From assembly GCA_016125275.1 (NCBI GenBank), contig WGMB01000007.1, forward strand, positions 310,001 to 374,000: a DNA stretch of 64,000 bases, read 5' to 3'. Shown piece after piece: positions 53,201 through 61,680 of the stretch; the first letter of the stretch is position 1; each line of letters opens with the position of its first letter. The DNA is from Acidobacteriota bacterium. GTDB lineage: Bacteria > Acidobacteriota > Terriglobia > Bryobacterales > UBA6623. The notes beneath the pieces were generated by a model. It was not told the DNA's origin. It ran no database searches and worked only from the letters and a program-made list of their open reading frames with translations. A program made the position numbers and the translations under genes.

Positions 53201-53668
53201 CCCAAGCTGTGGTGGCAGCGGCTGCTCAAGAGCTGGACGCTGAACGGCAACGTGACGGCCAACAGCGGCGCGCCGCTGACGGCGCAGATCCGCGGCAACC
53301 TCTCCAACACCGGCGGCTCCGGCGTCATCGGCAGCGGCCGGGCCGACGCCACCGGCCTGCCGATCGACGCCGGCGACGGGTTCTTCAATACGGCCGCCTT
53401 CACCACCCCGGCGGCCAATGCGCTCGGCAACGCCGGGCGCAACACGATTCCCGGCCCGAAGATGTTCGCGGTGAACATGTCCTTCGGCCGCAGTTTCCGG
53501 CTCGACGACAGTCGGCGCTCGCTCGAGGTCCGGGCGCAGGCGCAGAACGTGTTCAACCAGGTGAACTACCGCAGCCTGGGCACGACCATCAACGCCTCGA
53601 ACTACGGCCTGGCCACCGCCGCCGCCGATATGCGCTCGCTCAGCCTGAGCCTGAGGATCCGATTCTGA
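50240..53668 (+). CDS. TonB-dependent receptor-like (Oar/carboxypeptidase-regulatory-like) outer membrane protein with Gly-rich linker
   Basis: Signal peptide; carboxypeptidase-regulatory-like domain; RFGATIGGPLRIPKLIDDSKTFLFLSYRG; beta-barrel C-term ending LSLSLRIRF. Confidence 0.88.
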   Translation: MLSRISLLLSLFGAMAWAIEHRGTVRAGDGPAPGAGVTATAGDRKLTTYTDAEGRYAFTDLPEGEWTLRVELFGFEPAERTIAAGAAEPTVWTLELAPPPSAAPKASGAPERPAARGRRREDAGAAPAAGPAAGGAGRGRFAQVQVSQVETQIQQLEQQALAQDPFVAQQMAQGANESFLVNGSLSAGLNAPAFQGPGGFPGGPGGFSGGFDGPGGVGAQAPGDPFSQGRNGEPSLSADAGPGPGGFGGGGFGGPGGPGGGFGGGRGPGGGGPGGRGPGAGPGGGRGPGADGRRPDPERVAEFMRRRRNMVFGNRSNRGRPSMRGSLDWNFGNSALDARPFSLTGEKIQKPSYAQNRFGATIGGPLRIPKLIDDSKTFLFLSYRGSRSRNGQTLFATLPSALERAGDFSQSVNNVSIFDPATGEAFPNQLVPASRIDPAAIGLQSYIPLPNLPGQVRNYQFVASIPNNSDNFSARLMRSVSDKDRLALSYSLQTRNSQAIQLFGFRDSSSGKGQNANLSWTRNVSPNVVATVRVGYSRDRNETLPYFAYGEDVAGRLGITGTSDNPVNYGPPNLSFTNFGNLNDGSPSLRANQTFSVTPGVTLVRGDHNISLGADFRQLQRNSIAEPNGRGSFTFSGVGTSQYAADGRVVPNTGSDYADFLLGMPQSSSIRFGNPDTYFRANAANVYAQDDWRIAPNFSLNAGLRWEYQPPFHEKYDRLANLDVAPYFTAVEAVRPGQSGSYTGVFPRGLIQSDKNNWAPRIGLAWKPQAKESLTVRAGYGLYYNGSVYNQAVSQLAQQPPFAVTTTLISSVDGQLTLADGFASYPATDITNTYAVARNYVVGYAQTWNLSVQRSLPWDLVLEVGYLGTKGTRLDIQRSPNRTIEGEDRQISNAVGFLYDSSEGNSIFHAGQARLVRRFRGGLSFNSTYQWAKSIDNVSTFGGGGAVVAQNDRNLSAERGRSSFDVRHTFNTGWVWTSPIGQGFGPQPKLWWQRLLKSWTLNGNVTANSGAPLTAQIRGNLSNTGGSGVIGSGRADATGLPIDAGDGFFNTAAFTTPAANALGNAGRNTIPGPKMFAVNMSFGRSFRLDDSRRSLEVRAQAQNVFNQVNYRSLGTTINASNYGLATAAADMRSLSLSLRIRF

Positions 53669-55830
53669 TGACGAAGGTTGCACTCCGTTCGGGACGACGC
53701 ACGGGATTGTCCGTCTCTGCCTGGAGCCGGCTCCCTTTGGCCCTGGCGCTGCTGCTGCCCTGGGCGGCGTTCGCGCAGCAGGAAGGCCAGCCCTTCACCT
53801 TTGAGACGACCACCCGGCTGGTGGTGGTGAACGCGGCCGTGCAGGACCGCGACGGCAAGCCGATCGAAGGCTTGACCGCCGCCGATTTCCGGGTGCTCGA
53901 GGACGGCGAGCCGCAGAAGCTGGCGGTGTTCGAATACCAGCGCCTGGAGTCCCGGCCGCTTCCGCCGGCCGCACCGCCGCCGGTCGACCCCGCCAACCCG
54001 GCCGCGCCGATCCGGCTCGATTCCGAGATTACGCCGTCCAAAGAGGGCGAGCTGCGCTACCGGGACCGCCGCCTGCTGGCGTTCTACTTCGACTTTTCGT
54101 CGATGCCCGCGGCCGACCAGATCCGCTCGCAGAAGGCCGCCCTGAAGTTTCTCGACGAGCAGATGACCGAGTCGGACCTGGTGGCGATTCTGGTCTTCAC
54201 GTCGGACCTGAAGGTCGTGCAGGACTTCACCGACGACCGCGAGCTGCTGCGGACTGTCGTACGATCCTTCCGCGTGGGCGAGGGCAGCGAGCTCTCCGAG
54301 CTGTTCGAGACCGACGCGGAGCTGCTCGAGGACACCGGCGAAGCCTTTACGGCCGACGAGACCGAGTTCAACCTGTTCAACACCGACCGCAAGCTCAGTG
54401 CGCTCGAGCAGGCCGCCCGCATGCTGGGCTCTCTGCCTGAAAAGAAGGCGCTGATCTACTTCTCTTCCGGCGTGGGCAAAACCGGCGTGGAAAATCACTC
54501 GCAGTTGCGCTCCACGATCAACGCCGCCGTCCGCGCCAACTTGTCGTTCTACCCCGTGGACGCCCGCGGCCTGGTCGCCGAGGCTCCGGCCGGCGACGCA
54601 AGGGTGGGCAACCTGCAAGGGACGAGCCTGTTCTCCGGCCGCGGACAGGGCCGCCGCCGCGAGAAGTTTCTGGACCAGCAGGAGACCCTCTACAGCCTGG
54701 CCGAGGACACAGGCGGCAAGGCTCTGCTCGACGCCAACGACCTCAGCCTCGGCATCGTGCAGGCGCAGGAGGCGATCTCGAGCTACTACATCCTCGGCTA
54801 CTACTCCTCCAACGCCGCCACCGACGGCAAGTTCCGTCGCGTGAAGGTCGAGATCCCCTCGCAGCCCAAGGCCAAGCTCGACTACCGCTCCGGGTACTTC
54901 GCGCCGAAGGATTTCACGAACTTCACCTCGGCGGACAAAGAGCGCCAGCTCGAAGAGGCTTTGCTGCTGGAGGACCCCATTACGGACCTCACGCTGGCCA
55001 TCGAGCTCAACTACTTTCGGCTGACGCAGGACCGCTACTTCGTGCCGCTGGCGGTGAAGATTCCCGGCTCCGAGCTCGAGCTTGCAGGCAAGACCGGCAA
55101 GGAGAAGACGCGCCTGGACTTCATCGGGCAGGTGCGCGACGACCACGGCCGGCTGCTCGGCGCCGTGCGCGACCACATCGAGATTCAGCTCGACGACGAG
55201 CGCTCCAAGGCGCTGCTCGAGCGCCAGCTCCAGTACGACGCCGGCTTTGCGCTCACCCCCGGCGACTACACGCTGAAGTTTCTGGCGCGTGAGAACCTGA
55301 CCGGTAAGATCGGCACCTTCGAGACCGACTTCACCGTGCCCGATCTGGGCCGCAAGTCCTCCGAGGCCAGTCTGAGCTCGGTGGTGCTGGCCTCCCAGCG
55401 CGAGCCGATCCAGGAAGCCGTGGGCGGCGTGGCCGGCAAGCGGCTGATGCGTCGGCATCCGCTGGTGCAGGACGGTCAGAAGCTGATCCCGTCGATCACG
55501 CGGGTGTTTCGGCGCGATCAACCGCTGTACGTGTTCTTCGAGCTGTACGACCCGGGCTTGGGCCCGGACAAGGCGTCGACCAGCGTCGCCGCCCAGGTGA
55601 GCTTCTTCCAGGGGGCCACGAAGGCTTTCGAGTCGGCGCCGCTGCGGGTGGACGGTTTTTCCAAGCAGCGTGGCAGCGTCGGCGTGGAGCTCCAGCTCGC
55701 CCTGGCGGATCTGGCTCCGGGGCGCTACGACTGCCAGGTGAGCGTGATCGACGAGCTCGGCCGAAAGTTCGCCTTCCGGCGGGCGCCGATCGTCGTCCTG
55801 CCCGACGCCCTGGCTCGGCCGAGCCAATGA
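53668..55830 (+). CDS. VWFA-related acidobacterial domain protein
   Basis: TTRLVVVNAAVQDRDGKPIEGLTAADFRVLEDGEPQKLAVFEYQR; LLAFYFDFSSMPAADQIRSQKAALKFLDEQM; TGATG overlap with TonB gene. Confidence 0.88.
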   Translation: MTKVALRSGRRTGLSVSAWSRLPLALALLLPWAAFAQQEGQPFTFETTTRLVVVNAAVQDRDGKPIEGLTAADFRVLEDGEPQKLAVFEYQRLESRPLPPAAPPPVDPANPAAPIRLDSEITPSKEGELRYRDRRLLAFYFDFSSMPAADQIRSQKAALKFLDEQMTESDLVAILVFTSDLKVVQDFTDDRELLRTVVRSFRVGEGSELSELFETDAELLEDTGEAFTADETEFNLFNTDRKLSALEQAARMLGSLPEKKALIYFSSGVGKTGVENHSQLRSTINAAVRANLSFYPVDARGLVAEAPAGDARVGNLQGTSLFSGRGQGRRREKFLDQQETLYSLAEDTGGKALLDANDLSLGIVQAQEAISSYYILGYYSSNAATDGKFRRVKVEIPSQPKAKLDYRSGYFAPKDFTNFTSADKERQLEEALLLEDPITDLTLAIELNYFRLTQDRYFVPLAVKIPGSELELAGKTGKEKTRLDFIGQVRDDHGRLLGAVRDHIEIQLDDERSKALLERQLQYDAGFALTPGDYTLKFLARENLTGKIGTFETDFTVPDLGRKSSEASLSSVVLASQREPIQEAVGGVAGKRLMRRHPLVQDGQKLIPSITRVFRRDQPLYVFFELYDPGLGPDKASTSVAAQVSFFQGATKAFESAPLRVDGFSKQRGSVGVELQLALADLAPGRYDCQVSVIDELGRKFAFRRAPIVVLPDALARPSQ

Positions 55831-55993
55831 AAGCGCTTTGAAATAACAGATTGCAAAACAGTTAGCTCACTTTTCTTGAATCCTGCCGGCGGCAGACGGC
55901 GTCTAGTGAACTGTGGCGCGAGGGACCGATCGGAGATGCGGCCGCATCCGTCCCGGTCCTCCGCGCGACACGAACAAGAAGGAGCTAACGATC

Positions 55994-56545
55994 ATGCTGA
56001 AATCCATCCGAAATCTCTCTCTGGGACTGTTGCTGAGCGTGGCCGCGCTGCCCCTGGCGGCCGCCAACCTGTCCGCGACGGCGACGCCCGAGGCCCGCAC
56101 CGCCGAGCAGGTGCGCCGGCAGATTGCCAAGCTGCCGTTCCTGAGCGTGTTCGACAACATCTCGTTCACCCTGCAAGACGGCGTGGTGACCCTCGACGGC
56201 GACGTCTACCGCCGCTCCCTGCGCAAGTCCGCCGAGCGCGTGGCGCTGCAGGTGGAGGGCGTGACCCGCGTGGAGAACAACATCGAGTTCCTGCCGGTCT
56301 CGAACTTCGACGACCAGATCCGCGTGCAACTGGCGCGGGCCCTGTTCACGCACCCGGCGCTGGACCGCTACAGTTTGCAGGCGAACCCACCGATCCGTAT
56401 CATCGTGCGCAACGGCAACGTGACCTTGGCCGGCGTGGTCAACCGCGAGATGGAGAAGAACGTGGCCGGAGTGCTGGCGAATCAGATCCACGGAGTCTTC
56501 TCCGTGACGAACGACCTTCGCGTCGAAATCCCTAGCAAGAGCTGA
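55994..56545 (+). CDS. BON domain-containing periplasmic protein
   Basis: Signal peptide; two BON-like repeats (VFDNISFTLQDGVVTLDGDVYRRSLRKSAERVALQVEGVTRVENNIEF; ...IRIIVRNGNVTLAGVVNREMEKNVAGVLANQIHGVFSVTNDL). Confidence 0.88.
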   Translation: MLKSIRNLSLGLLLSVAALPLAAANLSATATPEARTAEQVRRQIAKLPFLSVFDNISFTLQDGVVTLDGDVYRRSLRKSAERVALQVEGVTRVENNIEFLPVSNFDDQIRVQLARALFTHPALDRYSLQANPPIRIIVRNGNVTLAGVVNREMEKNVAGVLANQIHGVFSVTNDLRVEIPSKS

Positions 56546-56578
56546 GTGGTTTCTCTCCCCAATCCACCGGCGCGACGC

Positions 56579-56618
56579 CCGGCGGCTCCGACCCAAGGAG
56601 CCGCCGGTTTTTCTTTGT
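56579..56618 (+). terminator. Strong intrinsic terminator CCGGCGGCTCC-gacccaa-GGAGCCGCCGG-TTTTTCTTTGT
   Basis: Perfect 11-bp GC-rich stem, 7-nt loop, T-tract directly after stem. Confidence 0.92.
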
Positions 56619-56702
56619 CCGCGGACGCTCGCCGGGCGGGGGACCGAACGATATCCTCCGCCGGCGGGGGCTCGACTGCGGCGGCCCTACAATAGCGGTA
56701 GC

Positions 56703-57800
56703 ATGACGCTGCCGGATTCGCCCAAGGCGAACGTACTGATCTATCTGGCGGCTTTCTGCGTCGTCATCGCGGGCCTCAAGGAGGCCCGCGATATCGTTTT
56801 GCAGGTGCTGATCGCCGGCTTCGCCGCGATCGCGGTGGCGCCGCCGATCTTCTACCTCAAGAGCCGCGGCGTGCCGTTCGTGCTGAGCCTGATCCTGGTA
56901 ATGGCGCTGCTGCTGGGGATTGTCGGCTTCATGGCCGGGGTCGTAGGCTCGTCGATCAACGACTTCACCGACCAGCTCCCGATGTACGAGGATCGCGGCC
57001 GCGAGGCCATCGGCCAGATCGTGGAAGTGCTGCATCGCTTCGGAGTGAACGTGGCGGTGGACGAGGCCATCGCGGGGCTGTTCGACCCGGGGCAGATGAT
57101 GGGCTGGGTCGGCGGACTCTTCGCCGGGCTGGGGTCGGTGCTGGCGAACTCCTTTCTCATCTTCATCATGGCGATCTTTTTGCTGCTGGAGGCTTCGACG
57201 TTCCCGACCAAGCTGCAGGCTGCGTTCGGCGACCAGAACCGCGTAGTCGAACGGTTCCAGAACCTCGGCTCCAGCATCAATCACTATCTGGTGATCAAGA
57301 CTTGGGCGAGCCTCGCGACGGGTGGTTTGGCGGCGGGGCTGTGCTTTGCCTTCGGGCTGGACTTCGCGCTGCTGTGGGGCCTGCTCGCGTTTCTGCTCAA
57401 CTACGTGCCCAACGTCGGCTCGGTCGTGGCCGGGGTGCCGCCGGTGCTGCTGGCGATCGTGCAACTCGGGTTGCTCAAGGCGTCGCTGATCCTGGTCGGC
57501 TACATCCTGATCAACAACATCCTGGGCAACTTCATCGAGCCGCGCTTCATGGGCAAGGGGCTCGGGCTGTCCACTTTCGCCGTGCTGGTCTCGTTGGTCT
57601 TCTGGGGCTGGGTGCTGGGGCCGGTCGGCATGCTGCTGTCGATTCCCCTGACAATGGCCGTGAAGATCGCGATGGAAGGGCGGCCGGAGACGCTATGGAT
57701 CGCGGTGCTGCTCGGGCCGGGCGCCGACGCGGAGGTTCGCCTGGAGCGGATGCAGTCCGGAGAGATCGAGGCGTTGCCGACCGACGGATCTACTGGGTGA
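56703..57800 (+). CDS. AI-2E (PerM/TqsA-like) family transporter
   Basis: Multi-TM; FLLNYVPNVGSVVAGVPPVLLAIVQLGLLKASLILVGYILINNILGNFIEPRFMGKGLGLSTFAVLVSLVFWGWVLGPVGMLLSIPL. Confidence 0.9.
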   Translation: MTLPDSPKANVLIYLAAFCVVIAGLKEARDIVLQVLIAGFAAIAVAPPIFYLKSRGVPFVLSLILVMALLLGIVGFMAGVVGSSINDFTDQLPMYEDRGREAIGQIVEVLHRFGVNVAVDEAIAGLFDPGQMMGWVGGLFAGLGSVLANSFLIFIMAIFLLLEASTFPTKLQAAFGDQNRVVERFQNLGSSINHYLVIKTWASLATGGLAAGLCFAFGLDFALLWGLLAFLLNYVPNVGSVVAGVPPVLLAIVQLGLLKASLILVGYILINNILGNFIEPRFMGKGLGLSTFAVLVSLVFWGWVLGPVGMLLSIPLTMAVKIAMEGRPETLWIAVLLGPGADAEVRLERMQSGEIEALPTDGSTG

Positions 57801-57879
57801 GCAGACGGCCGTGTGGGTCCCGACGGCTGTAAGCGTTTACGGAGATACGCTCCGCAGTCTGCTAAAATCATGCGCCAGT

Positions 57880-60354
57880 ATGCGTTGCGCGCTGGTCCTC
57901 GCCCTGCTCCTGTCGGCCGTTCCGGTCTTCGCGGAGGACTTGGCCGAGAAAGCCTACGGCATCCTGGAGAAGAACTGCCAGGCCTGCCACGGCGCGGCGA
58001 TGCAGATGTCGAAGCTCGACCTGCGGACCCGCGACCAGGCGCTCGCAGGCGGCGAGCGCGGGCCGGCCGTCAAGCCCGGCAACCTGGAGCGGAGCTGGCT
58101 GTGGCGCGTCGCCAGCCACTCCGTGAAGCCCGAAATGCCCCCGGGCGGCAAGCTCGCCGACGAGGACCTAGAGACGCTGCGGCAATGGATCATGGCCGGC
58201 GCTCCGTTTCCGGAGGCCGCCCAGACCGATGAGGAAGCGGCCCGCAAGGCGGCGCTGAAGAAGCTCGAAGAGCGGCCGATCACCCCCGAGGAGCGCCAGT
58301 GGTGGGCCTTCGTGCCGCCTGTTCGCCACGATCCCCCCGGCGCGCAGGACGCCAACCCGGTGGACGCCTTTCTGGCCGCGCGCCTGGCCGAAAAGGGCTT
58401 GACGCCCAGCCCGGAAGCCGACCCGCGGACGCTCGTACGGCGGCTCTATCTGGATCTGCTGGGGCTGCCGCCGACGCCCGAGCAGGTGGACGCCTACGTG
58501 GCCGACGCCTCGCCGGACAAGTGGGCCCGGCTGGTGGACGAGCTGCTGGCCTCGCCGCACTACGGCGAGCGCTGGGGCCGCCATTGGCTCGACCTGGTGC
58601 ACTACGCCGACTCGGGCGGCTACGAGCGCGACTTCGACTGGCCCACCATGTGGCGCTACCGCGACTACGTGGTGAAGGCCTTCAACGAGGACAAGCCCTA
58701 CGACCGCTTCATTCTCGAGCAGATCGCCGGCGACGAGGTGGACCCCGACAACCCCGAAGCCCACATCGCCACCGGCTACCTGCGCATGGTGCTCGACAAC
58801 AACATCAAGGACGAGCGCACGCGGATGGACGAGCTCGACGACAACGTCGGCACTACGGCGCTGACGTTCCTGGGCATGACGGTGGGCTGCGCACGCTGCC
58901 ACAACCACAAGTTCGACCCGATCCCGCAGAAGGACTACTACCAGATGCAGGCCGTCTTCTTCCCGACCGAGGAAGTGGACTACCCGCTGGTGTCCGACGA
59001 AGTCGTCCAACGCTACAAGGCCGAGAATCAGCGCATCAAAGAAGGCCAGGAGCCCCTGCGGGACCGCATCGGCGAGCTCGAGAAGCCCTACCGGGCGCAA
59101 CTGTTCGAGGAGAAGCTCGACGAGCTGCCGCCGTATTACCGCAAGGCCTGGGAGACGCCCGAGGACGACCGCACCGAGGGCCAGCGGCTCAACGCTCGGC
59201 AGGTGCAGGCGCTGACCAAGCAGATCAAGATCGAGGACGTGCTGGCGCGGATGAGCGCCGCTGAGAAGGACGATCGCGACAAGCTGGAGCTGGAGATCGC
59301 GCAGCTCGACGCGCAGCGCCCCGAGCCTTATCCCACCGCGCGGGCGGTGGCCGAACGGGGCTCCGAGCCGTTGCCGAGCTACTTTCTGCACCGCGGCGAC
59401 CCGGGCTCGAAAGGTTCGGAAATGGACCCGGGCGTGTTGACCGTGGCGGCGCGGCAGCCGGTGTCGTTCGAGCCTCCTCCGCCGAGCGCGGAGTCGAGCT
59501 ACCGCCGCAAGCATTTTGCCGAGTGGATCGCCTCGGAGCGCAACCCGCTGACGGCGCGGGTGATGGTCAACCGCATCTGGCAGCACCACTTCGGGGAAGG
59601 CATCGTGCGGACGGCGTCGAACTTCGGCAAGACCGGCGAAGCGCCTTCGCACCCGGAGCTGCTGGACTGGCTGGCGACGGAGCTCGTGCGCTCCGGCTGG
59701 TCCGTGAAGCGGATGCACCGCGTGATGCTGACCTCGCGCGCCTACCGCCAGGCCGCCGACGACATTGCGGCGAACCTGAAGGCCGACCCGGAGAACCGCT
59801 TGTTCTGGCGCGCTCCGCGGCGGCGGCTGGAGGCCGAGGCGATTCGGGACGAGATTCTGGCCGTGGCGGGCACGCTGGACTTGCAGACCGGCGGCCCGGC
59901 CGTGCGCCCCTACATCGACCCGGACCTGTGGCAGTCCTCGACCTCGCGGGTCTGGGGCGGCAAGGAGGTCGGCGACCGGGCCACTTGGCGGCGTAGCGTC
60001 TACGTCTTCTCCAAGCGCTCCATTCGCTATCCGATGTTCGAAGCCTTTGACCAGCCGGACATGGTGGGCCACTGCGCCGAGCGCACCAGCTCCACCGTGG
60101 CGCCGCAGGCCTTGCTGCTGATGAACAACGCCGAGATCCTGCTGCAGGCGAAATTCTTCGCCCAGCGGCTGCTCGAAGAAGCCGGGCCGGACCCGGCGGC
60201 GCAGGTGGAGAGGGCCTTCGCGCTGGCTCTGGCCCGCGAGCCCAAGCTCGACGAGAAGCTGCAGGCGGTGGAGTTCATCGAACGGAACCCGACCGGGCTG
60301 GTCGACTTCTGCCAGGCCGTCTTCAACCTCAACGAGTTCGTCTACCGGCCCTAG
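57880..60354 (+). CDS. DUF1549/DUF1553 (PSD1-type) cytochrome c-like protein
   Basis: Signal peptide; [72 protein letters not shown]. Confidence 0.92.
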   Translation: MRCALVLALLLSAVPVFAEDLAEKAYGILEKNCQACHGAAMQMSKLDLRTRDQALAGGERGPAVKPGNLERSWLWRVASHSVKPEMPPGGKLADEDLETLRQWIMAGAPFPEAAQTDEEAARKAALKKLEERPITPEERQWWAFVPPVRHDPPGAQDANPVDAFLAARLAEKGLTPSPEADPRTLVRRLYLDLLGLPPTPEQVDAYVADASPDKWARLVDELLASPHYGERWGRHWLDLVHYADSGGYERDFDWPTMWRYRDYVVKAFNEDKPYDRFILEQIAGDEVDPDNPEAHIATGYLRMVLDNNIKDERTRMDELDDNVGTTALTFLGMTVGCARCHNHKFDPIPQKDYYQMQAVFFPTEEVDYPLVSDEVVQRYKAENQRIKEGQEPLRDRIGELEKPYRAQLFEEKLDELPPYYRKAWETPEDDRTEGQRLNARQVQALTKQIKIEDVLARMSAAEKDDRDKLELEIAQLDAQRPEPYPTARAVAERGSEPLPSYFLHRGDPGSKGSEMDPGVLTVAARQPVSFEPPPPSAESSYRRKHFAEWIASERNPLTARVMVNRIWQHHFGEGIVRTASNFGKTGEAPSHPELLDWLATELVRSGWSVKRMHRVMLTSRAYRQAADDIAANLKADPENRLFWRAPRRRLEAEAIRDEILAVAGTLDLQTGGPAVRPYIDPDLWQSSTSRVWGGKEVGDRATWRRSVYVFSKRSIRYPMFEAFDQPDMVGHCAERTSSTVAPQALLLMNNAEILLQAKFFAQRLLEEAGPDPAAQVERAFALALAREPKLDEKLQAVEFIERNPTGLVDFCQAVFNLNEFVYRP

Positions 60355-60365
60355 CCCGGACGGCC

Positions 60366-61376
60366 ATGCGGAACGCGGCGCGCACGACCCTGTTGATGGC
60401 GATGCTGGCGGGGCCGGGTTGGGCCGCGCAGCCGACCTCGGAGCTGATCGACGCCATCGAGAACGGCGACGCCGCGGTGGCGGACGCTCTGCTGCGCCAA
60501 GAGATCGACCCCAACGCCAAGGCGTCCGACGGACGGACCGCCCTGACCGTCGCAGCCGCTCGGGGCGAGCTCGGCGTCGTCAAGAAGCTCCTGTCCCTCG
60601 GGGCGAATCCGCGACTGCGCGGGCTGGACGGCGTGATGCCGATTGTGGCGGCTGCCGAGAGCGGCGACAGCCGGACGGTCGAGGCCTTGATCAAGGCGCT
60701 CGACGAGCCGCGAGCGATGGCGCAGGCCCTGCTCGTGGCCGTGGCCAAAGGGCGGCTGAGTCTGGCCCGGGCTTTGCTGGAGAGCGGCGCCCTCGCGCCG
60801 TCCGACCCGAGCATGGCCGCCGCCGTCCACCTCGCCGCGGATCATGGGCTGGCCGACGTGCTGGAGCTGCTGCTGGACTTCGGCGCCGATCCGAACGGCG
60901 CGCTCGCTTCCGGCGAATCCGCGGCCTACGCCGCTGTGAAGAACGGACGCGTCGAAACCCTGGAGCTGCTGCTGGCCCGCGGCGCCGAGCCCAACCGCGC
61001 CGAGTCCAAGGACGGTCGCACGGCATTGCATCAGGCCGTGGAGCAGGGCCGGACCGAGTGCCTGCGCCTGCTGGTCGGCTACGGCGCCGACGTCAACGCG
61101 CCGGATCGGGAACGGCGCACGCCGCTGCATCTGGCCGCCGCGGGGGTCTATCCCCGAGTGATCGACGTGTTGGTCTCCTACGCGGCCGAGGTCGATGCGG
61201 CCGACGCCCAAGGGCGCACGCCACTGCACCAGGCCGTCGCGTCGGGCCGGGGGGAGAACGTCCGCCGGCTCCTGGCAGCCGAAGCCGATCCCGCGATTCC
61301 CGACGGCGCCGGGGTCACTCCGGCGCAATTGGCGCAACGCGGCCGCCGAGCCGACATCGCCGCGCTGTTCGACTGA
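60366..61376 (+). CDS. Exported ankyrin-repeat protein
   Basis: Signal peptide MRNAARTTLLMAMLAGPGWAA; repeated DGRTAL..AxxxGxxxxxxxLLxxGADPN modules. Confidence 0.88.
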   Translation: MRNAARTTLLMAMLAGPGWAAQPTSELIDAIENGDAAVADALLRQEIDPNAKASDGRTALTVAAARGELGVVKKLLSLGANPRLRGLDGVMPIVAAAESGDSRTVEALIKALDEPRAMAQALLVAVAKGRLSLARALLESGALAPSDPSMAAAVHLAADHGLADVLELLLDFGADPNGALASGESAAYAAVKNGRVETLELLLARGAEPNRAESKDGRTALHQAVEQGRTECLRLLVGYGADVNAPDRERRTPLHLAAAGVYPRVIDVLVSYAAEVDAADAQGRTPLHQAVASGRGENVRRLLAAEADPAIPDGAGVTPAQLAQRGRRADIAALFD

Positions 61377-61389
61377 CCCGCATGTCGTT

Positions 61390-61502
61390 TGTACGATTTC
61401 GTACAGCGGCAAATTCTCGTCGCGCAACTGCCCGAGAATGATGGGGTTTCCTGACCACAGTGTAATCAGGCCATAGCGGATCTCTTGCAATAGATATCCG
61501 CT
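61390..61502 (+). ncRNA. Candidate structured region with four consecutive inverted repeats
   Basis: TGTACGA-tt-TCGTACA; ATTCTCG...CGAGAAT; CCTGA...TCAGG; AGCGGAT...ATCCGCT, read directly; no matching known family recognised. Confidence 0.3.
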
Positions 61503-61680
61503 TCTTAGGTCGCAAACCGTAACAAGTCTGAGCGCCTCACTTGCCGACCCCTCGTTGGGAACGGGCGGGACTTGCTGCGCCGAAATTCTAAGGAATATTC
61601 CCCAATGGCGCCCACGATGAAAGCAGTGTTCACCCCGGCGCCGCCTATCTTTCCTGCGCATTCAAATAGGAGACGTCGCT

